From Erigeron canadensis (taxonomy: Eukaryota > Streptophyta > Magnoliopsida > Asterales > Asteraceae): a DNA stretch of 64,000 nt. Below the pieces are notes generated by a model, which did not search any database, had not been told where the DNA came from, and worked only from the letters and a program-made list of their open reading frames with translations. The stretch lies in NCBI RefSeq assembly GCF_010389155.1, contig NC_057761.1:16990501-17054500 (forward strand). Reading direction: 5' to 3'. Position 1 is the first letter of the stretch, and every line of letters starts with the position of its first letter. The position numbers and the translations under genes are program-made. Below are positions 52,605 to 62,203 of the stretch, piece by piece.

Positions 52605-54985
52605 TGGACTTCACTTGAGAAGTCACAGTTGATTGTTGAGGGGTGGAACTAGAGGCTGAATCTGTAGCTTGTTCAATTGCTTCAGATCCATGAGTAACAA
52701 CAATTGGTATTTGGTATTTGCTTCCCTTTCCTTTTTCAGTTTTGGTTCTAGATGGAGCCTTTTGTTTTTGTTTAGACTTAGAAAGGGTTTTGACATTCAG
52801 TTTTTCAACTGAAGGAGAAGAGGCTCCTTCCAGATTTTTGATTCTGGCAGTACAACTCTAAACCTGCCTAGACAAAAGTTGGAGTTGACTGTCCAGTTTC
52901 AGTAAAATGTCATTTTCTCCAGACACCTGACCCTTGGACTTAGGTTCAGTTTGATTCTTGGTCTTAGGATTCTTGGGCTCCTTTGACTTTTGAGGTAAAG
53001 GCTTTTCACAATCAACCTTTTTAACTGGAGCTTTAGCCTGATTGGCTCCAGTTTTAACCTCAACAGAGGTGATTTTAATAGATTCAGTTTTGAAATTCTT
53101 AGGTTGATCATAAGGTGTTTCAACCTGAAGAGATGAAGGCAATGCATGGAGATCTAGTATGGCAGCTGCCATTTGAAGATCTCCAGATTTCCATGCATTC
53201 TTTCGGGCATCAATTATTCTTGAAAAGACATCATAATTTTTCTCAGATGCATTAACCCAGGACTTGATAATCTTTTTCTCTTTCTCAAGATCAGATTTTA
53301 AACTTTGATTTTCAAGTTTTAAAGCTTCAATCTTCAAAATCGATTCTTTTAAAGCCAATTGGACACTCTGCAAGTCATTCAACTGGGGTTTCACATTGTT
53401 TAATTCAGTTAAGATTGTTTCCAGATATCTTTCACTGTCAGTTCTTACAATTTCAACAAACAATAAATCACCATTGAGTGATTCAACAATGTCCAGTTTC
53501 AATTCAGGGTCATTTGGCTTATCATAATCACATACCTTTTTCAGAATGATGTCCACCCATCTTCAAGTGCCATAAAACACATATCCCTAATCTCTTCTTC
53601 ATCATCAGATGAATCATCAGAGAGTTCCCACTTCCCTTCAGGGTTTGCCATCATGCATTTATTCTTTTCTTTTTCTTTTTCAAGGGACAAGAGGGCAATT
53701 TGTGCCTTAAGCTTCTTATATTTAGCTTTATATTTATCATCAGGCACATCATAAGTTGGGATAAGGGGACCAGATTGATTGTTCATTTGACTAGACCTGC
53801 AATCCTTCAAAAGTGACCTTTCTTACCACACTTATAGCAGGTAAGATTGGCCTTGTCCAGAGAGTTGGTGCTGGAAGCATTGTTGGTACCATTAAATCGA
53901 TTAGATTTGTGCTTAAACCTATTATAGGTTTTGGCAATCATGGCTACCAGATCATCATCGTCAGTTTCATCACAACCAACACTGGTCTCAGTGGTTAACC
54001 CAGGGTTCAGTATGTTGCTTAACATCTCCTTCATAGAATGTAACTGGACATTCTCAGTAGAAGTTAAGGTAGCACAAGGTTGTCCAGTGAAACTGGTTCC
54101 CTTGGAACTTTGAGCATGGTTTATGGCATCCTGTTCAGCCACAAGTCTTGCAGCATTGTTATCCTGTGAATCTAAAAGCTCCATAGAGAGATGCAAGAGT
54201 GTGACTGTACACGGTTTTACCTTGTCTTAGGACAAGAATCATGTTTTCCCATTCGGATGGAAGAACATCACAAAATTTCTCAAGAAGAATGTCCTTGTCT
54301 TTTTCAACACCCAACCCTCTTAACTGATTAATAAGACTAGTAAATATGGTATAAGTACCAGTTAGACTTTCATTGGGTAGAGCAAAGAAAGATTCATACT
54401 TCTTATTTACAGCAACCTTTCTAGTTACAATGGTGTCCTCACCTCCTTCAAACTGAATGACCAATTCATCCCACATAGCCTTGGCACTTGGAAACAACAC
54501 AAATGTTGGAATTAAGTCTTCAGGGACAGCAGCAAGGATCATGTTTTTCAGTCTGGTATCCAAGTCTACCAGTCTGCGATCCTCATCTGACCAGTGGTCT
54601 TCTGGTTTTTCTCTAAACCCTCTTCTTCCAGTTGGATCAAGAAGAAGACTTACCCCGAGAGACATGGGTATATAGGGTCCATCCTTAAGGATTTTTAACA
54701 TATACCTTTCTATCCCACCAAAATGCAGCAGCATTCTGGCCTTCCATGTCCCAAATGTTTCACCATTCCCATCAAATTTGGGAACAAGAGTATTTGAATA
54801 ATGGACATCTAGTATTGTTATTAGCAGGAGGTGGAGGAGGATTGTTATTAGCAGTTTGGGGCATTAGGAGGAGGTGGAGGAGGATTGTTATTAGCAGTTT
54901 GATTAACATTTTGATTAGGTATAGTATTGTTAACATTAGTGTTTTCATCATTACCAGGACCATTCTCACCTTCAGTAGTAGACAT
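52605..54985 (-). pseudogene. gag of element C
   Basis: The start codon at 54985 gives MSTTEGENGPGNDENTNVNN. A duplicated ACTGCTAATAACAATCC segment (54820-54900) breaks the frame. The capsid region reads AYMLKILKDGPYIPM-like sequence, DLDTRLKNMILAAVPEDLIP, SAKAMWDELVIQFEGGE and LLEKFCDVLPSEWENMILVL. A CCHC knuckle (CYKCGKKGHF) ends near 53810. A long coiled coil follows (LKESILKIEALKLENQSLKS...KIIKSWVNASE) and a Lys-rich chain to 52858. Confidence 0.85.
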
Positions 54986-55018
54986 CTTAGCAGATCTAGG
55001 CAATTATGTTAGCCTTCT

Positions 55019-55030
55019 GCTCTGATACCA
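55019..55030 (-). other. primer binding site of element C
   Basis: GCTCTGATACCA is the complement of TGGTATCAGAGC, placed just inside the LTR on the minus strand. Confidence 0.92.
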
Positions 55031-55032
55031 CT

Positions 55033-55955
55033 TATAAGTCCCAACTCAAGAGATGGTACTAACTAAAGACATCTCTATGTCAATGGTGAGAGTTCTTTGC
55101 AATATAAACGCTGACCTGGAGACTACCAATTACAGTGATTGTATACCAAGTCCTTGAATAGATTACTTAGCAGGTGACTAAAGGAAAGACAATGCAATAA
55201 GTAAATATAACAAAGTAAAATGGTGAGACCAAGTTGTAATTTTCAAATGTATTTTATTTATTGATGCTAAATAAAATACAAGGTTGTTGCGGAACCAAGA
55301 TAATACATAAGTGTAAATATCCTAACAACCTATGAAATACAAATGATCTATACTCGAAAATTCTCTTTAACAATCGAAACACTTAAAGTTGTGAAGTGTT
55401 CCCTTTTATGATTGAGAGAATATTGCACAAGTACACCAAGAATATTGCAAAAGTCTGAATATGCAAAGTTATATTCTTGTTGTGCAAAGACCTCTATTTA
55501 TAGACAAAGTTGGCATTGGGAATCTAACTTTGTCGTATAGATATGGTTGACAGCATTTAAGGAAACTAAGTGAGTTCCTTTGAAATGCTTGATAAGGTAA
55601 GTCAAGACATTACTTTATCTAACCTCCTTTATGCACTTTTGTACTTTAATCATAGACAAATGATATTGTCTTGTATAAAGCTGCATAAAGCAAAAAGGTC
55701 TTCTTCGTAAACAGTGTAAAGCATTGTAAAGGCTTTAAACTGATATTCTCCTGTTTTAATCTGTGTAGAATGCCAACTGGGCTTCGCTGCCATTGTCATT
55801 CTCTATCTTCCATTTGTTGTCTTCGACGTCAATTGGAATGTCTTCAGTTACATTAACTGTACGTTGCAACTGGACTTCAATATATTTTTGGACAAATCTT
55901 CTGGTCTCCAGATGCAACTGGAGACTGGCCAGTTTGGACGAAACTGGTTCTAATA
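55033..55955 (-). repeat. 5' LTR of element C
   Basis: On the minus strand it runs from TATTAGAACCAG to a poorly defined end near GGGACTTATA. It shares its body with the isolated LTR at 24556-25461. The outermost 100 bp (55860-55955) contain CAACTGGAC, GATGCAACTGGAGACTGGCC and AAACTGGTTC, the family word. A TATA-like CTATAAATAG (minus strand) lies near 55496-55505. Confidence 0.8.
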
Positions 55956-56757
55956 GGCTTTACCAAAGGCACAATTGACCCTCCGTTGTTCATTCGCAAA
56001 CAAGGTAAGCATGTTCTACTTGTCCAAATATATGTTGATGGCATTATCTTTGGGTCGACCAGTCAAACTTTTTGCCGAAACTTTTCATCCCTTATGGTTA
56101 TTTATTTTGAAATGAGCATGATTGGTTCCATAAACTACTTTTTGGGTCTTCAAATCAAACAATCACCAAATGGTATTTTATATCAAAAGGTAAATACATA
56201 CATGACATGTTGAAAAAGTTCGATATAACTTCATGTTCTTCAATTTCTACCCCAATGGCTGCTCGAACAAACATAAATGCTGATATAAATGGGAAACCAT
56301 TTGACCAAAAGAGATATCGAAGTATGATTGGTTCATTGTTGTATCTAACAGCATCTCGCCCAGATATAATGTTTGCAACATGTATGTGTCCTAGATTCAA
56401 GCTGCTCCAACTGATTTACATTATCAAGCTGTGAAACTAATCTTTCGTTATCTGAAGGGTTCACCCAATTTAGATTTCTGGTATCCTAGGGATTCAGATT
56501 CAATCTAACTCCTAATTCAGATGCAGATCATGCAGGCTGTAAGCTTGATCGCAAGAGCACTTCCGGTACTTTACAATATTTAGGTGATAAAATTGTGAGT
56601 TGGTCTTCCAAGAAATAGAATTGTGTGTCACTATCAACGGCCGAAGCTGAATATGTGGCTGCGGCTAGTTGTTGTGCTCAAGTTTTATGGATGAAGACAC
56701 AACTAACTGATTATGGTCTGAAATATGATCATATCCCTATCTATTGTGATTTTCAGA
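55956..56757 (+). pseudogene. D': inverted copy of copia D RT-RNase H segment
   Basis: The plus strand encodes [36 protein letters not shown] (catalytic Asp-Asp changed to Asp-Gly), [35 protein letters not shown] and STAEAEYVAAASCCAQVLW. It has stops and frame changes. It aligns base by base, inverted, with 57412-58216. Its left end coincides with the LTR end of element C. Confidence 0.9.
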
Positions 56758-56880
56758 GTTTGTGATTTCAAAAACTTCCAAAAACTTCCAAAACTTCAAA
56801 TGTATTTTAAACTTCCAAAACTTCAATATGCTCAAGTTTGTGATTTCAAAAACTTCCAAAACTTCAAATGTATTTTAAAT
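56758..56880. repeat. tandem repeat in inverted-repeat spacer, 78-bp period
   Basis: GTTTGTGATTTCAAAAACTT at 56758 recurs at 56836. Each is followed by CCAAAACTTCAAATG and TATTTTAAA. The rest of the spacer to 57190 is AT-rich with no ORF and includes the 3' UTR of D. Confidence 0.85.
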
Positions 56881-57193
56881 ATTTTCATACACACGTTTGA
56901 TGATTTTCCAATGATTTTCAATCAATTGAAGTTCGGTGATTAGTTTGCACATGAGCGATTAATTCACTCCATGAACTTCATTATCGCCGATGAGTTTTAA
57001 CCCCGGAGTATTCACTTCTTTCATTAGATAGTGAGGGTATTTTGTGTGATGATGTTTTCGTGCAAACACTTTTGAAGAAAAAAATAAAGAAGATCTTTTT
57101 GTTATTTTTCAAAATTTTATATTTTTGTATTTGATTTTGTCTTTTCAAATTTTGTATTTTTGTTTTTCAAGAATTTATTAAGTACAAAATAAG

Positions 57194-58999
57194 TTAAGGT
57201 TCAAGATTTAACATGCCAAGCTTGGAGATAAGAAAGTTAAACCTCTTTTCGTCCAATGGTTTGGTGAACAAATCTGCAAGCTGATAGTCAGTGCCCACAA
57301 AGTAGAGCTCGATGTCACCTTTCTCAATATGATCTTTGAGAAAATGATATCTAACATCAATATGCTTTGATCGAGAGTGGTTTACAGAGTTGACAGCAAT
57401 AGCAATGGCATTCTGAGAATCACAATAGATAGAGATATGATCATATTTCAAACGATAATCAGTTAGTTGCGTTTTCATTCATAACACTTGAGCACAACAA
57501 CTAGCCGTAGCCACATATTCAGCTTCAGCTGTTGATAGTGACATACAATTCTGTTTCTTGGAAGACCAACTCACAATTTTATCACATAAATATTGTAAAG
57601 TACCGGAAGTGCTCTTGCGATCAAGTTTACAACCTGCATGATCTGCATCTGAATAGGCAGTTAGATTGAATCCAGTATCCCTTGGATACTAGAGACCTAA
57701 ATTGGGTGTACCCTTCAGATAACGAAATATTCGTTTCAGGGCTTGAAAATGTAAATCAGTTGGAGCAGCTTAATACCTAGCACACATACATGTTGCAAAC
57801 ATTATATCTGGGCGAGATGCTGTGAGATACAACAATGAACCAATCATACTTCGATATCTCTTTTGGTCAAATGGTTTCCCATTTTTATCAGCATTTATAT
57901 TTGTTCGAGCAGCCATTGGGGTAGAATTTGAAGAACATGAAGTCATATCAAACTTTTTCAACATATCATTTATGTATTTACCTTGTGATATAAAAATACC
58001 ATTTGGTAATTGTTTGATTTGAAGACCCAAAAAGTAGTTCATTTCCCTAATCATACTCATTTCAAAATGATTAACCATCAGAGATGAAAAGTTTCGACAA
58101 AATGTTTGACTGGTTGACCCAAAGATAATGTCATCAACATATATTTGGACAAGAAGAACATGCTTACCTTGTTTGCGAATGAACAGGGTAGGGTCAATTG
58201 TGCCTTTGGTAAAGCCACCTCTTAATAAGAAAGTAGTTAAGGAATCATACCATGCGCGGGGTGCTTGCTTAAGACCGTAGAGAGCCTTGTCTAACCTGTA
58301 GACATGGTTTGGCCTTTTAGGATCAACAAAACCTTCTGGTTGTTCAACGTAAACTTCTTCTTTGAGGTCACCATTCAAGAAAGCTGTCTTCACATCCATT
58401 TGAAACACAGTGAAGTTTCGGAATGCGGAATAAGCTAAGAAAATCCGAATGGCTTCCATTCTTGCAACTAGAGCAAAAGTTTCGTCGAAGTTAACACCAA
58501 GTTGTTGGCAATAACCCTTTGCAACAAGTCGAGCTTTGTTCCTTACTACCACTCCATTTTCATCCTTTTTGTTCTTGAAAATCCACTTTGTTCCGATTGG
58601 TTCATCTTTTCTCGGATTTGGAACTAATCTCCATACTTTCAGTCTTTCAAACTGAGCGAGTTCTTCTTGCATCGCTTTCACCCATTCTGGATCACGAAGA
58701 GCTTCAGAGACAGTTTTGGGTTCGATGTTGCTGAGAGAAAGTGCAACAAGACACTCGTTTACTGAAGTACGAGTAGTTACTCCGGCTTGTGGATCTCCAA
58801 TAATTTGATCAATAGGATGATTTTTCAGCATACGTGACCATTTGCGATCATGAGGAATAGGATCTTGTTGTTGAACATCAACATCATCATCATTAAAACC
58901 TGAGTTTTGTTGAGAGATGGATTCATAGCTTGGTAGAACAGCTTCCTCATAGGATGGATGATCGAAGTCAAGTGGCACATACACATTTGGAGTGTTCAT
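57194..58999 (-). pseudogene. reverse transcriptase and RNase H of element D
   Basis: The best-preserved RT in the window: [54 protein letters not shown] (Leu for Pro), [53 protein letters not shown] and [15 protein letters not shown] run without a break to a TAA near 57770. RNase H then has two or three stops (CTA/TAG near 57690 and 57479) but keeps STAEAEYVATASCC, YCDSQNAIAIAVNSVNHSRS, SKHIDVRYHFLKDHIEKGDI and QLADLFTKPLDEKRFNFL. Confidence 0.92.
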
Positions 59000-60055
59000 C
59001 GGGTTTGTTGTCTGAGTAAATTGGGTAGGTTGTTCTTGAATATTTACTTGAGAAGAATTATCAGGAGAGGGTGGTGAAGAAGAATCATTAGAAGAGGATG
59101 AAGAACTACTACTAGAAGATGTAGCACCTTGCTCAGAAGAACTTGATGATGATTCATGATTGTTGTCAGGAACTGGATTATTTGTCTAAATTGGTTCAAT
59201 GATGACTCGAGGTTCTTCATCATGAATCGGTTTGGAATTGTAGAATTCTTCAAAAAGAATATCTAATTCATCACTTGTTGGAGTTGGAAACTTCTTGAAT
59301 TTGGATGCTAAAGTAGAAGTCCTTGATGAAGTACTTGAAGCACTTGGATCATTACTTGTTGGTAGCAAACTTTCTTGTTCAAATATCATGCCCGACATCT
59401 CATCAAACCAAACATTCATTGTTTCTTGAATTGTATTTATTCGGCGATTGTAGATTCGGTAGGCAATCAATGTCTTGGAATAACCAACAAAGTAACCTTC
59501 ATCACCTTTCTTCTCGAACTTTCCAATATTCTCCCGATCATTCAAAGTATAACAAACACACCCAAAGATATGAAAATAGTTGATGTTGGGTTTGCGTTTG
59601 TTAACAACCTCATAAGGAGTCTTCTCGAAATGCTGATTGACAATGGACCGATTCTGAGTGTGACAAGCAGTGTCAACAGCTTCAGCCCACATATTGGAAG
59701 ACAACTTGGAATAAGCAAGCATTGTTCTTGCAGCTTCCACTAGCGTTCGATTTCTCCTTTCAACGACACCGTTTTGTTGTGGGGTACGAACTGCAGAGAA
59801 TTGGTGAGTAATACCCTTGGATTTACAAAACTCATCAAAAACGGCATTTTTGAACTCAGTTCCGTTATCCAAACGGATGTAACGAACTGGAAGTTGAAGA
59901 TTTACTTGAGTAGAGGTGATGAAATCAATCAAAATCTGTGTTGTTTCATCTTTGGATGCGAGAAACTTGACCCAAGTATATCTTGAATAATCATCAACAA
60001 AAACCAAGATGTATTTCTTCCCATTTCGCCTTTGTACTTTCATTGGCCCACAAAG
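59000..60055 (-). pseudogene. integrase and linker of element D
   Basis: The open frame 60043-59186 begins inside the integrase core at LCGPMKVQRRNGKKYILVFV (the first Asp lies just beyond the B insertion), followed by LDNGTEFKNAVFDEF and QQNGVVERRNRTLVEAARTM. The region FHIFGCVCYTLNDRENIGKF and EGYFVGYSKTLIAYRIYNRR completes the C-terminus. A TAG at 59186 lies in a Ser-rich linker that continues to 59000. Confidence 0.9.
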
Positions 60056-60738
60056 TGTAAGGTGCCCTATTGTTGCGTGGATCGTAATAAGACGCGATTC
60101 GTTATGTCAAGAGTGCAGAATCCTCTTGAGATAACTAGATTGCTATTGCCTTTTGTTGATTAATAAGTAATTAACCAACCCAAGGAGATGCACAAGGCTT
60201 GTGGTTCGTGTAGGAGATCACACGAAGAAACAAATAACCTTGACTCGTAAATTCGTGAATAATTCGAAAACAATTAACAAGGATTAACCTAATTCCGTAG
60301 ATTAGGTCTTGTATTTATACTAGTTAAGTATTGGATCGTGTGGGCTTAGGCCTTAATTGAAGATTAGACCCGAAACAATAAGTCAATCGACTGCCTCGTG
60401 CTGATGTCAGCACGAGGTTGTTCCTACATGCTGATGATGTCAGCACGAGGGACGACCTTTGACTCTTTGTTTAGCTTTGTTTGGCTCGTACATAACATCC
60501 AATCATCGTTTAAGTGTTCTACGACACTTATCAACTTTGATTCTATGTTCTTGTACCTGCAAAACAATATATAACACACAAACACAATATAAAACATAAA
60601 CAGATATAATATTGAAGTTCAAACGTAATCATTAAATATCAACATTAGTTCTTATTTAAATGATTACAAACAAGTTCCTAAAAACATAAACGATAATCAA
60701 ATCTATGTTGCGATTGTCACAACGAATCTGCATCTACA
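60056..60738 (-). repeat. 3' LTR of element B
   Basis: The plus-strand text starts TGTAAGGTGCC and ends CATCTACA, the complement of the A LTR ends. It is 683 bp against 694 in A. It keeps the 24-bp palindrome at 60394-60417 with one CG-to-TG change in TGACGTCA. Confidence 0.93.
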
Positions 60739-60750
60739 GACTCCCCCTTG
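60739..60750 (-). other. polypurine tract of element B
   Basis: GACTCCCCCTTG is the complement of CAAGGGGGAGTC in element A and adjoins the LTR. Confidence 0.9.
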
Positions 60751-60769
60751 ACGATTGCAACTAGATATC

Positions 60770-61952
60770 TTTAAAGTCTTCGAACTTGAACTTCAAAGCT
60801 ATCCATTAAACAAAAGTCTGGTGCTATTCGCATGAATTCTCTCTTGTAAACAATGAGCGAGAATGTTGCGATAGTGCCTTTCCTCCACTCTCTAAAAATC
60901 CACTGCTGAGCAAGGTATATCCAAAAGTCTTCTTTGATCAACTCTTGACAAGTTGACAACCTGCATCGGATCATACATGCGTAGCAACATCTGTTTCTGT
61001 GAATCATCAACAAACATCTGTGCTTCGCCTGACTTGATATCTATCTGCCAAAATGTCATTTCTGTCAGCATATCTTGATCCCATCTGATAGCAAGAACCT
61101 TTTTAACACATTTAATCCTTCGTTGTTTAAAACGAAATGTGCCGTCTAGATTCTTAATCTTCTTCAAGGGTGTTGGCTTTATCAACCTTTCTTCTTCAAG
61201 GGTGTTGGCTTTATCACTGAAATACTTAATTCTTTCATCTCTGAATCTATTCTAGTAGAAATCTGCAAGTCCATTGCTCTGAAGATTAACGAACCAGCGT
61301 CTTCCCAAATCTATCATGTCAGAATCACTGAGAGAGTGGAAGTGTCTTTGACTTTTGACATGTACTGGCATCCCTCCTTTCTCTTGATAATAAACAATTT
61401 GATTCTGTGATCATAGAACCAACTTTGTATCACTGAGAAATATTTGGGTGCATCCTTGTCTGAGATATACTCTCAAAACATTGATGGTTTATACGTATTA
61501 CGTATCATCAAACCAGTATGTCCTCTATAACCTGGAATTAGTCTATTAATAATAAACTCAAGATCTTGCTGCACCGAAGGTATATTAAATCTTCCAAGAT
61601 CAACCTCTCGCGTAGCATCTATTTTCCAGTATAGATCAAAAATATTGTCATGTCCTTCATCAACTATATTTGCATATACAGCAAATCTCATACTTGCAGC
61701 ATTCTTAGGTTCATCTGGACTATCTCTGATTGGATTGAGATTGAGATGTTCCACTTTAGCTATTGGTTCAACTTGAATGACTTCATCTTCATTAAAGACA
61801 CGATCAAAGTCATAAGGTGTCTCAAGCAACCTTTTTCAATCAGCTTGTGAAGTAATGAACTCTCCTTCTTCCAAATCTTCATCATTGATACTTTCTAAAT
61901 CTTCTTCAGCATCAAGATCGTCCAATGCACCTATCCTTTGAAGCTTATCTGC
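60770..61952 (-). pseudogene. accessory ORF 2 of element B
   Basis: It follows the conserved acceptor TTTGAATTGCAG (complement at 61951-61962). The chain includes VEHLNLNPIRDSPDEPKNAA, MRFAVYANIVDEGHDNIF, EFIINRLIPGYRGHTGLMIR and, after a stop near 61473, KYFSVIQSWFYDHRIK-like sequence, MLTEMTFWQIDIKSGEAQMF and DPMQVVNLSRVDQRRLLDIP. A 32-bp tandem duplication (CTTCTTCAAGGGTGTTGGCT at 61159 and 61191) breaks the frame in the middle. Confidence 0.72.
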
Positions 61953-62203
61953 AATTCAAACAATTCGCATATACAAAGATAAAGAACATGAATTCATAAG
62001 TCAAGACATAATAAAATAGTATAAATACATAAAATAAATAATACTATATCATAAATATAATGCAACAAGTACATTAATATTTATCTTATAATCTTTATTT
62101 ATTTTAACTTACAACAATAATATTATATCATAAATATAATGTAACAAATACATTCATATTTATCTTATAATCATTACAAAAACAAAAATAAAAATCATTA
62201 GCA
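61953..62203 (-). other. intron-like AT-rich interval of element B
   Basis: This is the counterpart of 20310-20577 in A: the same AT-rich 79-bp-type duplication and the same acceptor. Its retention in two diverged copies argues that it has a function, most simply as an intron. Confidence 0.6.

Larger units (their letters stand above)
48985..55955 (-). mobile_element. copia element C (5' LTR, gag, pol; 3' LTR not found)
   Basis: Reading leftward: LTR (55955 to about 55033), primer site, gag, PR, IN, RT and RNase H, ending at 49192. Order and motifs define Ty1/copia. The LTR starts TATTAGAACCAG, a one-base variant of the usual TGTTAG. The element's right end abuts the D' copy at 55956. The coding region has several stops and frameshifts. 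Confidence 0.88.
55956..58216. repeat. large inverted repeat (arms about 0.8 kb, spacer 654 bp)
   Basis: Left arm 55956-56757 and right arm 57412-58216 are inverted copies of one copia RT/RNase H segment, clearly similar but not identical. A transcript through both would fold into a long hairpin. The spacer 56758-57411 is noncoding. Confidence 0.88.
57194..60055 (-). mobile_element. copia element D, pol only
   Basis: Integrase, linker, RT and RNase H of a Ty1/copia element on the minus strand. The 5' part (gag, protease, LTR) is cut off by insertion of element B at 60055/60056 and presumably continues beyond the window. No 3' LTR is recognised left of 57194. Confidence 0.9.

Noticed and set aside
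57194..60055. Element D as an active copia element
   Set aside because: It is cut by element B in the integrase, has stops in the RNase H and linker, and has no recognised LTRs within the window.
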